A DNA stretch of 48,202 bases from Bacillota bacterium (GTDB lineage Bacteria; Bacillota; Clostridia; Christensenellales; SZUA-584): contig JAEYLC010000028.1 of NCBI GenBank assembly GCA_023461435.1, positions 1 through 48,202 on the forward strand, in the 5' to 3' direction. The notes beneath the pieces were generated by a model. That model ran no database searches. It was given only the letters and a program-made list of their open reading frames with translations, and was not told the origin of the DNA. Below are positions 1 to 6,591 of this stretch, one piece after another. Each line of letters opens with the position of its first letter. Position 1 is the stretch's first letter. The translations under genes were made by a program, and so were the position numbers.

Positions 1-12
1 CTCATACATGTT

Positions 13-48
13 CATAATGGCGAATAAGTCCTTTTTTTCGCCATTATG
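13..48. repeat. Perfect 12-bp inverted repeat
   Basis: Bases 13-24 (CATAATGGCGAA) are the exact reverse complement of 37-48, with a T-rich 12-nt loop. No clear U-tract follows on either strand, so it is not an obvious terminator. The flanking 50-190 holds no gene I can recognise. It may be an end of a lost mobile element or the tail of a gene outside the window. Confidence 0.6.
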
Positions 49-193
49 GGGGCCTTCCCCATTTGTCAAGTGTTTTTTCTTCCCCTCTGTAAACTGCTCC
101 CTGCTCTTAAGTTATTGACATTGCCTCTCGAGGAGGCCAAGATTCGTGGTACACCTTGTGAGGAAGTTGGTCAAAATTTCGGAGTAATAAAAA

Positions 194-220
194 AATATTT
201 ATCGAAAAACGGTAAATATT
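194..220. promoter_or_regulatory. Inverted repeat just upstream of the -35 box (candidate operator)
   Basis: AATATTTATCG at 194-204 pairs with CGGTAAATATT at 210-220 with a single mismatch. It ends 2 bp before the TTGACA of the DUF4173 promoter. The position suits an activator or repressor site. The protein is unknown. Confidence 0.5.
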
Positions 221-222
221 AA

Positions 223-251
223 TTGACATACGTTTGAACGCGTGCTACGAT
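223..251 (+). promoter_or_regulatory. SigA-type promoter for the 39-aa ORF / DUF4173 operon
   Basis: TTGACA (223-228) and TACGAT (246-251) are separated by 17 bp. Transcription would start near 258, about 35 nt before the first ATG. Confidence 0.75.
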
Positions 252-280
252 CTCCTTGAAAAGAATGATCATTCAAGGAG
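252..280 (+). promoter_or_regulatory. Palindromic element between -10 and ribosome binding site
   Basis: CTCCTTGAA (252-260) is a perfect inverted repeat of TTCAAGGAG (272-280), whose 3' arm is the Shine-Dalgarno of the first ORF. Inside lies a second perfect palindrome, GAATGATCATTC (263-274). The predicted transcription start falls near 258, so most of the left arm may not be in the RNA. A DNA operator is therefore more likely than an SD-sequestering hairpin, but an upstream start would allow the latter. Confidence 0.5.
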
Positions 281-292
281 GAGTTTTTGCTT

Positions 293-412
293 ATGACGGA
301 TACCAGTTATCTTTGCCAATATTTCTTGGAAAAGAGCCAGCCCGAAAAAAAGCCTGTCAAGCCGCAGAAGGCGGCAAAGCCCAAAAAAGGCAAGGGGGGC
401 AAGAAGTCATGA
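293..412 (+). CDS. 39-aa lysine-rich micro-protein, translationally coupled to DUF4173 gene
   Basis: The ORF starts at ATG 293, 11 nt after a near-perfect AAGGAGG (275-281), the only strong ribosome binding site in this leader. It encodes MTDTSYLCQYFLEK followed by a Lys/Pro/Gly-rich tail ending KKGKGGKKS, with no membrane segment. Its TGA (410-412) overlaps the ATG of the next gene (409-411) as ATGA, so the downstream protein is probably translated by reinitiation. The tail is strongly basic and could contact nucleic acid or membrane surfaces, but no family is recognised. It may be a genuine small subunit or only a leader that doses the downstream protein. Existence is well supported by SD, spacing and coupling; function is unknown. 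Confidence 0.7.
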   Translation: MTDTSYLCQYFLEKSQPEKKPVKPQKAAKPKKGKGGKKS

Positions 413-1893
413 ACGATGATATGGCGGCTCCCGAAACAACGCCGAAGCGCCGAATCAGCCCGCGGCTGCTGATTAGCTCTGCCGTGTTCGGCATCATATT
501 CGCGGCGATATTCGTGAATCAGGGCCTGGGGCTCAACCTCACGGTATTCTTTCTTCTCATCTACGCGTATGCGGCATTCAACGCCAAATCGATATTCGCG
601 ATTCCATTCCGGCAGGAAAAGCTGCTGTATCTGTTCACCATACCGGCGGTGCTGCTAAGCCTCTCACTTTTTCTGACGAGCTCTTCGATCCATGTATTCA
701 GCATATTGGCCATACTTGTCGTCATGTACGTGCAGTACACGGTGCTTTCGGGCAGCGCGCTCAACCGATGGGATGAAAGCGGCTTCATCGTCGATATCGT
801 GATGGCGGGCATCAACCGTTTCCTTTTCGGCATTGTCCGGTTCGTGGGCGACAGCATGGGCGCGCTGTTCAAGGGGAAGAAGAAGGCTGGCGCGCTGGTC
901 GGCGTGGGTGTGGGCGTCGTTCTGCTGCTGATCGTGGTGCCGCTGCTCGTCGGCGCGGACGCCAATGTGTCAAATTTGCTCGGACAGTTTATCGAAAGCA
1001 TTGCGCTCGGCGATATTTTCCTCTATGTGTTCATGTTCCTGCTCGGGGCTTCGCTGATTATGGGGCCTGCCTCCACGGCTTTGGAGCCGGAGTGCACAGG
1101 GCCGAGAAAAGCCGTCGTCTTCACCAAGCGGCCGATACCGGCCGTGACCACGGGCATCGCGCTTTCGATGGTTGCCGCGGTGTATGTGCTGTTTGCGGGT
1201 GTGCAGTTCGGGTATTTCTTTGCGCCCAAGGAGACGCTGGACGCGGTGCTCGGTCTCACGAGCTCGGCGTACGCGGTGCGCGGCTTTGGCGAAATGATGT
1301 TCATGACGTGCTTCAATTTCGTGCTGCTCGTGATTGCGATGCGCTTTACGCAGCAAAAGGACGGCAGCACAACGCCGTATCTGACGGTGCTCTATGCGCT
1401 GCTGATCGCTTTTAACTTCGTGATACTCGCGTCGGCGCATCTGCGTATGCAATGCTATGTGGCGTCGTTCGGAGATACCGTCGCGCGTTTATTATCGCAC
1501 TCTTTCATGCTGCTGCTCGCGGTTTTTAACATTGTCATGCTTGCACGCATATTCTCAAATAAGGTGAAGCTGATCCGGTGTTTCGCGGCAGCGGCGCTGA
1601 TCTATCTGTGTGCGCTTGCCGCAGTGAACCCGGAGAGATATGTCGCAGGGGAGAACATGAGGCGCTATGAGCAGACAGGCAAGATTGACGTGGAATATCT
1701 GCTCTCGCTGCCCGGAGACGCGCTGGCTGACACGTGTGACTTTTTAACCGATAACCTGGAGCTGTTTGATGAGGCGGCGCGCAGGGAGGCTGTGCTGCGT
1801 CTGCATTTGTACGAAGACCAGGATTCCGGCTGGTTCTCACACAATCTCGCGGATGAGCGGGCCGAAGCGAAGCTTAAAGCGCTGCTTCGCTGA
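409..1893 (+). CDS. DUF4173 family multi-pass membrane protein
   Basis: The 494-aa protein starts at ATG 409 (MNDDMAAPETTPKRRISPRLL). The frame is open further upstream, but the strong SD and the ATGA overlap with the 39-aa ORF favour 409. After a short charged N-terminus there are about ten hydrophobic segments. The conserved DUF4173 signatures are SAYAVRGFGEMMFMTCFN in the middle and NPERYVAGENMRRYEQTGKI near the C-terminus, followed by a short soluble tail. The family is widespread in Gram-positives and uncharacterised. The protein should sit in the cytoplasmic membrane. It forms a two-gene operon under a promoter flanked by two palindromes, which suggests dedicated regulation. The family call is fairly sure; no activity can be assigned. 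Confidence 0.8.
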   Translation: MNDDMAAPETTPKRRISPRLLISSAVFGIIFAAIFVNQGLGLNLTVFFLLIYAYAAFNAKSIFAIPFRQEKLLYLFTIPAVLLSLSLFLTSSSIHVFSILAILVVMYVQYTVLSGSALNRWDESGFIVDIVMAGINRFLFGIVRFVGDSMGALFKGKKKAGALVGVGVGVVLLLIVVPLLVGADANVSNLLGQFIESIALGDIFLYVFMFLLGASLIMGPASTALEPECTGPRKAVVFTKRPIPAVTTGIALSMVAAVYVLFAGVQFGYFFAPKETLDAVLGLTSSAYAVRGFGEMMFMTCFNFVLLVIAMRFTQQKDGSTTPYLTVLYALLIAFNFVILASAHLRMQCYVASFGDTVARLLSHSFMLLLAVFNIVMLARIFSNKVKLIRCFAAAALIYLCALAAVNPERYVAGENMRRYEQTGKIDVEYLLSLPGDALADTCDFLTDNLELFDEAARREAVLRLHLYEDQDSGWFSHNLADERAEAKLKALLR

Positions 1894-2013
1894 TGATAAA
1901 GGAAATGCGGCGGTTAAGAAAAAATATGCGAAATTGCAGGGGTGGTAAATTGCAGGGGTAAAAAAAGGGGTTGCCTAATCGCCGCGTTTCTGTTAGAATA
2001 ATTTTCGCACCAC

Positions 2014-2088
2014 GCCTCCTTGGTCAAGCGGTCAAGACACCGCCCTCTCACGGCGGTAACAGGGGTTCGATTCCCCTAGGAGGTACCA
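2014..2088 (+). tRNA. tRNA-Glu (anticodon CTC)
   Basis: A complete 75-nt cloverleaf with encoded CCA. The acceptor stem GCCTCCT pairs with AGGAGGT (first pair G-U). The anticodon arm is CCGCC-CTCTCAC-GGCGG, giving anticodon CTC. The T arm is GGGG-TTCGATT-CCCC. It reads GAG codons. Its 3' end is duplicated 150 bp downstream, which marks it as an integration target. Confidence 0.95.
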
Positions 2089-2096
2089 AAAGAAAG

Positions 2097-2119
2097 AGCA
2101 CACTTTGGTGTGCTTTTTA
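2097..2119 (+). terminator. Terminator of tRNA-Glu
   Basis: AGCACAC (2097-2103) pairs with GTGTGCT (2108-2114) over a TTTG loop, followed by a T-rich run. It starts 8 nt after the tRNA CCA. Confidence 0.85.
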
Positions 2120-2217
2120 TTTTGTCATGTATTTTAGGGAATCGAACGCGAACCCGCCGCCGCCTGTGGCGGATGAAGGCGGGGAAGCCGGCGTGATAGC
2201 GACCGGAGGGAGCGGAG

Positions 2218-2238
2218 CGATTCCCCTAGGAGGTACCA
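2218..2238 (+). repeat. Duplicated tRNA-Glu 3' end (att-like direct repeat)
   Basis: Bases 2218-2238 repeat the last 21 nt of the tRNA (2068-2088) exactly; the next A also matches. The 129 bp between copies hold the tRNA terminator, a partial inverted copy of the T-arm (2134-2144, GGGAATCGAAC) and a GC-rich stretch. Such duplications of a tRNA 3' end are what tRNA-targeting integrases leave. No integrase gene is visible in the window. Confidence 0.7.
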
Positions 2239-2295
2239 AGATAAATGGATAGCACCCTGCAGAAGATAAATGGATAGCACCCTGATAGCACCCTG
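2239..2295 (+). repeat. Tandem direct repeats, 21-nt unit, two copies plus a partial third
   Basis: A 21-nt unit containing ATAAATGGATAGCACCCTG occurs at 2239-2259 and 2264-2284. An 11-nt piece (ATAGCACCCTG) follows at 2285-2295. The array abuts the duplicated tRNA end. Spaced short repeats of this kind are common at the ends of insertion sequences, but no transposase remains, so the origin is open. Confidence 0.6.
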
Positions 2296-2374
2296 CTGTC
2301 CACTTTATTTATTTCCAAAAAAGTGGTATGATGAGTGCGGTAAAAACCATCATCCCCAATGGAGGGAGTGAAAT

Positions 2375-2446
2375 ATGAACAGCAATTCCAATCAAAAGAG
2401 AATCGATTTCGGATATACCGTAACAAAGCCAATCGAATTGTGCTGA
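2375..2446 (+). CDS. Orphan 23-codon ORF with strong ribosome binding site
   Basis: ATG 2375 follows GGAGGGAGTG by 4 nt and encodes MNSNSNQKRIDFGYTVTKPI plus three residues before TGA. The good SD but tiny product suggests the 5' remnant of a longer gene, perhaps the first gene of a deleted insertion sequence, rather than a working protein. The 97 bases after it, up to the UPF0158 gene, contain no continuation that I can recognise in another frame. Confidence 0.35.
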   Translation: MNSNSNQKRIDFGYTVTKPIELC

Positions 2447-2543
2447 ACAATCCTGCGATAGTTGTTATGGATTGATGAACATAGTGAAAAGCATTCTGGA
2501 TATGAAATCAAGAATATTTATTTCTTAAAAGGATTCAGCTATA

Positions 2544-3014
2544 ATGATCGTTAAGTTAAAACACATTGTAGATAAATTTGAAGAAATCAACGATGAATGG
2601 TCTGGTTATTTAAATCTCGATACCGGAGAGATCCCCATGATCGGCAACGGATACATGGCAATTGCCGAGGATGCTGAAGAAGATGACGACTTTAGCGAAT
2701 ATCAGGATTGGGAACAGGAACTTATAGCAGAGGCGGCCCTTATTCTTGAAAAATGGGAAAGGATTGAAAAACTGCCGGATAGATTTGACATAGATGAGTA
2801 CCGTATCATGGAAGATTTCTCTTGCTTGTACCCTAATGAAGCCGTCTCTAAAAAGCTGTGTGACGCAATACAAGGCAAAGGTGCATTCCGGCGGTTTAAG
2901 GAAATGATAAACAGGCTTGGTATTGAGGAGAAATGGTATACATTCAGAGAAAAGGCTCTTATTGACTTTGCGCGGGAATGGTGCGGATTCAAAGAAATAC
3001 CGTATGAGGATTGA
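2544..3014 (+). CDS. UPF0158 family protein
   Basis: A 156-aa acidic soluble protein. The N-terminus carries the family's YLNLDTGEIPMI-type strand (residues about 21-33). The C-terminal half carries the diagnostic GKGAFRRFKEMINRLGIEEKW segment (shown here in part) and an FAREWC-like ending. UPF0158 members are single-domain cytoplasmic proteins of unknown biochemical role. The start ATG 2544 has a modest AAAAGGA upstream. The gene is first in a tight operon: its stop lies 13 nt before the helicase start, and the helicase gene is followed directly by a SWIM-domain gene. Base composition is richer in A/T than flanking chromosomal genes, consistent with acquisition beside the tRNA. The family call is good; the role is unknown. 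Confidence 0.8.
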   Translation: MIVKLKHIVDKFEEINDEWSGYLNLDTGEIPMIGNGYMAIAEDAEEDDDFSEYQDWEQELIAEAALILEKWERIEKLPDRFDIDEYRIMEDFSCLYPNEAVSKKLCDAIQGKGAFRRFKEMINRLGIEEKWYTFREKALIDFAREWCGFKEIPYED

Positions 3015-3027
3015 GGAAAAGGCGCAT

Positions 3028-5619
3028 ATGCAAAACTACGGGTTAACCGCGTTTTTTATGGCCGAAGGTTTTGCCGTTGATAGTGTGGTAACGCAGAATT
3101 ATAACAATTATAATAATAGCGATTTGCTTACTCGGTTTGGAAACGATAAGTATCAGGCATTATACGATTTTGGATTCATGCCTAAAAATGACGAGATGTC
3201 GCCATCGCTCATGTTCTTACACCAAATCTCTGAAAGCTTTTTGAATGAAGTTTCCCACGACAGCGACATTGAAATAACAAGAAAAGCGAAGCCTGCGTCT
3301 GAAAAAATATTGCTTGATATTTTACACTCCGTCCCCTTTGTCATAGGGATTGAGTATGTCAACATTACGTGGATCGAAGCGGTCTGGAAAAAGCTTTGTA
3401 GTATTTTTGACGGCGAGGCAGCTGCTTTTTCCGGTAGCGTTTCGGAGTACCTGAATAGCAAAAATAGCGGGCTTAAATGCGTGGGTAGGGTATTTTTTCA
3501 CCTTGTGGAAAACAAAGACGCCGATTATCCTTTTGCGTTTTTGGCGACATACAGTACAGGCAGCAGCGATAGTTTAAGCCATATGCCCATCAAAAACGCG
3601 CTTTTGGAGTATCAAAACGAACAGAACAAGCTGCTTGCGTTATTGTCAACCGTCAGCCGTGCAGCCGATAGAAGCGCTTTTATCTCAGAACTTGCGGAAA
3701 GCGGGGAACTGTTTTCACCGCTGAAGTTTAATAAGGATGAAGCCTATATTTTTCTCAAGGAAATTACGCTTTACGAGGATTGTGGAATTGTCTGCCGAAT
3801 ACCCGATTGGTGGAAGAAAAAGGGCGGCGTCAGGTTATCCTTATCCATTGGCGGTAAAGCTCCTACTGCTGTTGGCTTGGATGCGCTCCTTAGCTTTGAC
3901 CCTGAAATATATATGGGTGATATAAAGATGTCGCGCAATGAAATTGAAGTGCTGTTATCGCAAACAAGCGGGCTTTCCTTTCTTAAAGGGAAGTGGGTAG
4001 AGGTAGACCACGAAAAGCTGCAGGCTGTTTTAGCGGCATTTGATAAGGCGAGCAGTGTAGGGACATTGTCATTTGCCGACGCAATGCGAATGCAGTTAAA
4101 CGTGAATAAAGGGATAGGCATTGATGAAAAAACGACTGTCGAAATAACAAACGGCGAGTGGCTTACGGGTATCAGGGAAAAGCTGCTTAACCCGTCGGAA
4201 ATCGGGGATTTATCGGCTGGAAGCGATTTTCTGGCCATACTTCGGCACTATCAGCAAACAGGCTTTAACTGGCTGGGCTATTTGAAGAGATTGGGCTTTG
4301 GGGCTCTTCTTGCGGACGACATGGGGCTTGGCAAAACCGTTCAGATACTGGCGTTGCTGGAATACTATCGGCAAAACGGAGGAATGAAAACACTCCTTAT
4401 CATCCCTGCGTCTTTAATCTGGAACTGGCAGAGTGAAGCTGACAGATTTGCGCCAAGGCTGAAACACACCGTTATCCATGCAAATAATATGGAATTTGAT
4501 ATGAATGAAGCCGACCTATTTATCACAACTTATGGAATGGCTAAGAGGATTGAAGGCCTGCGTACGATGCACTGGGATTTGATCATTTTAGACGAGGCGC
4601 AGGCTATAAAAAACGCCGGAAGTATGCAAACGAAAGCCGTCAAGGAATTAAAGTCGAAATTTAAAATTGCATTGACCGGTACACCGATAGAAAACAGGCT
4701 TTCCGATTTATGGTCGATATTTGATTTTTTAAACAAAGGCTTGCTAGGAAGCAGCAAGGAATTTACCGATTTTATTAAACGCTTAAAGGACGACAGCGCA
4801 GACTACGGTAGGCTGCGCGAAATTGTCAGCCCGTTTATATTGAGGCGGCTAAAGACCGATAAGGCGGTCATTACCGATTTGCCCGACAAAGTGGAGATCA
4901 AGGCGTTCACAAAACTCGTGAAAAAACAGGTGGTTTTATATAACAATTTAGTAAGGGAAATTGAAAAAGCGTTGAAAAGTGCATCCGGCATTGAGCGCAA
5001 AGGCCTTGTTTTGGCAGGTATTATGAAATTCAAGCAGATATGCAATCATCCCGACCAATATTTGGGGCAAAGCACCTTCGATTACGAGCATAGCGGGAAA
5101 TTTGAGAAGCTTGCCGAAATATGCGAAACGATTCGTGAAAAACGTGAGCGTGTTTTGGTGTTCACACAATTTAAGGAAATGACTGAGCCGCTTGTTAAAT
5201 ACCTTGAAACGCTCTTCGGCAGAAAAGGGCTAGTTTTGCATGGGGGCACGCAGGTGAAAAAACGCGGCGAGCTTGTGGAAAAATTCAACGGTGATGAATA
5301 CGTGCCTTTTATGGTATTATCAATAAAGGCGGGGGGTGTGGGGCTTAATCTAACCGCTGCCAATCACGTCATACACTTTGATCGATGGTGGAATCCGGCT
5401 GTTGAAAATCAGGCGACCGATCGCGCTTTCCGTATCGGACAGCAAAAAAATGTTATGGTGCATAAGTTTATTACGACGGGGACCATCGAGGAAAAAATAG
5501 ACGCTATGCTTGACAAAAAGCAAAAGCTTGCCGATGATATTATTGTAGCAAACGGTGAGAATTGGATAACCGAAATGAGCAATGATGAGCTTTTGAAGCT
5601 GTTTGCATTGGAGGCGTAA
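3028..5619 (+). CDS. SNF2-family DEAD/DEAH-type helicase (Swi2/Snf2 ATPase)
   Basis: An 863-aa ATP-dependent DNA translocase. I chose ATG 3028, preceded by GAGGAAAAGG; the frame extends to 2917 but that region overlaps the UPF0158 gene. The N-terminal ~400 residues are a poorly conserved family-specific domain. The SNF2 N-lobe follows: ADDMGLGKT Walker A near residue 430, DEAQ Walker B near 522, and ALTGTPIENRLSDLWSI. The helicase C-lobe has VLVFTQFKEMTEPL, AGGVGLNLTAANHVIHFDRW and the arginine-finger segment DRAFRIGQ near 795. All ATPase motifs are intact. Bacterial SNF2 proteins are often encoded beside a SWIM zinc-finger protein, exactly as here. They occur in both housekeeping and phage-defence settings; which applies is not decidable from sequence alone. 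Confidence 0.92.
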   Translation: MQNYGLTAFFMAEGFAVDSVVTQNYNNYNNSDLLTRFGNDKYQALYDFGFMPKNDEMSPSLMFLHQISESFLNEVSHDSDIEITRKAKPASEKILLDILHSVPFVIGIEYVNITWIEAVWKKLCSIFDGEAAAFSGSVSEYLNSKNSGLKCVGRVFFHLVENKDADYPFAFLATYSTGSSDSLSHMPIKNALLEYQNEQNKLLALLSTVSRAADRSAFISELAESGELFSPLKFNKDEAYIFLKEITLYEDCGIVCRIPDWWKKKGGVRLSLSIGGKAPTAVGLDALLSFDPEIYMGDIKMSRNEIEVLLSQTSGLSFLKGKWVEVDHEKLQAVLAAFDKASSVGTLSFADAMRMQLNVNKGIGIDEKTTVEITNGEWLTGIREKLLNPSEIGDLSAGSDFLAILRHYQQTGFNWLGYLKRLGFGALLADDMGLGKTVQILALLEYYRQNGGMKTLLIIPASLIWNWQSEADRFAPRLKHTVIHANNMEFDMNEADLFITTYGMAKRIEGLRTMHWDLIILDEAQAIKNAGSMQTKAVKELKSKFKIALTGTPIENRLSDLWSIFDFLNKGLLGSSKEFTDFIKRLKDDSADYGRLREIVSPFILRRLKTDKAVITDLPDKVEIKAFTKLVKKQVVLYNNLVREIEKALKSASGIERKGLVLAGIMKFKQICNHPDQYLGQSTFDYEHSGKFEKLAEICETIREKRERVLVFTQFKEMTEPLVKYLETLFGRKGLVLHGGTQVKKRGELVEKFNGDEYVPFMVLSIKAGGVGLNLTAANHVIHFDRWWNPAVENQATDRAFRIGQQKNVMVHKFITTGTIEEKIDAMLDKKQKLADDIIVANGENWITEMSNDELLKLFALEA

Positions 5620-6335
5620 TGATGAGTTGGGGATATTATGATTATAAGCCTGTATCCAAAACAAAAGCCGATTCTGCTAAGGCGTTAGAAAAGCTTAAGA
5701 AAATAAACCCGAATATTTCACCCGTTATTATCGAGGGCAGGAAAATTGCCAATACATGGTGGGGCAGCGCATGGAACAATAACCTCGAGAGCTATGCCGA
5801 TTATTCCAATCGGATTGAACGAGGCAAGGCCTATGTGAAAAGCGGTATGGTGCTTGATTTGCAAATAAAAACAGGAGTTGTGACAGGCCTTGTTCAGGGC
5901 TCAAGGAAAAGCCCATATCATATTACTGTAAAAATAGATAAAATGCCCAGTAATAAATGGAATAAAATCGTGGAACTGTGCAGCCATAGAATCGCCGACA
6001 TGGCGGAGCTTGTGGAAGGGAAATTCCCCAATGAGCTTGCAGAGCTGTTTTTACGACAGGGGCAGGGCCTCTTTCCTTCACCAAAGGAAATTCACTTTGA
6101 TTGCAGCTGCCCGGACTGGGCGGATATGTGCAAGCATGTCGCGGCTGTCTTGTATGGCATCGGTGCAAGATTCGACAACGACCCGATGTTGTTCTTCAAA
6201 TTGCGGGATGTTGATTTTACAGAATTGCTTAAAAAATCGATTGATGAGAAAATAGACAGCATGCTTAAAAATGCGGATAAAAAGTCAAAAAGGGTTATTG
6301 ACGATGCTGATATTTCAGAGTTGTTCGGAGTATAG
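5619..6335 (+). CDS. SWIM zinc-finger protein
   Basis: A 238-aa protein. Residues about 45-65 carry the conserved NTWWGSAWNNNLESYADY-type N-terminal segment of this family. The SWIM finger is CSCPDWADMCKHVAAV near residues 162-178, with the CxC...CxH zinc ligands intact. SWIM domains bind zinc and are thought to mediate nucleic-acid or protein contacts. The gene overlaps the helicase stop by one base (TAATG), with GGAGG at 5610-5614, so it is translationally coupled; ATG 5622 is an equally good start. It probably acts as a partner of the SNF2 ATPase. The C-terminus is Lys-rich. Confidence 0.88.
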   Translation: MMSWGYYDYKPVSKTKADSAKALEKLKKINPNISPVIIEGRKIANTWWGSAWNNNLESYADYSNRIERGKAYVKSGMVLDLQIKTGVVTGLVQGSRKSPYHITVKIDKMPSNKWNKIVELCSHRIADMAELVEGKFPNELAELFLRQGQGLFPSPKEIHFDCSCPDWADMCKHVAAVLYGIGARFDNDPMLFFKLRDVDFTELLKKSIDEKIDSMLKNADKKSKRVIDDADISELFGV

Positions 6336-6376
6336 TCAATATCTTTAATTATAAAGTTAACCTCCTGTAAAGCAAA

Positions 6377-6407
6377 TGCACCCCCTTCCGCCATTTTGCA
6401 CCCCCTT
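6377..6407 (+). repeat. Two direct copies of TGCACCCCCTT, 20-bp period
   Basis: TGCACCCCCTT lies at 6377-6387 and 6397-6407. It sits in the spacer after the SWIM gene. Repeated short motifs at such spacing resemble transposase-binding sites at insertion-sequence ends; no transposase is present. Confidence 0.5.
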
Positions 6408-6433
6408 ATTAGCCTAAAACGTGTAGCCGTTAA

Positions 6434-6487
6434 ATTGTATCAATCTCATTCATTTTAGACAAATAAGCAGCTTGTCATTGATACAAT
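6434..6487. terminator. Inverted repeat between convergent genes, possible bidirectional terminator
   Basis: ATTGTATCAAT (6434-6444) and ATTGATACAAT (6477-6487) are perfect inverted copies with a 32-nt loop. On the + strand a GGCTGTTTTTT run follows. It lies between the SWIM gene (+) and the ABC-F gene (-). The long loop makes the terminator call tentative; a mobile-element remnant is the alternative. The rest of 6336-6591 shows no gene. Confidence 0.4.
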
Positions 6488-6591
6488 GGCTGTTTTTTAC
6501 CGTCGGTTACATGACACCGGAGATCCAATAACTGAAATTTTCGCCCATGGCAGGTGCAGTCTGGGCTCCTGTTTTCAGCAAGAGCGGTGGC

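Noticed and set aside
252..280. RNA thermometer or SD-sequestering hairpin for the first ORF
   Set aside because: The predicted start of transcription falls inside the left arm, so the hairpin is probably incomplete in the RNA; kept only as a palindromic element.
2917..3027. N-terminal extension of the SNF2 helicase
   Set aside because: It overlaps the UPF0158 gene in another frame and has no conserved residues; a good SD precedes ATG 3028.
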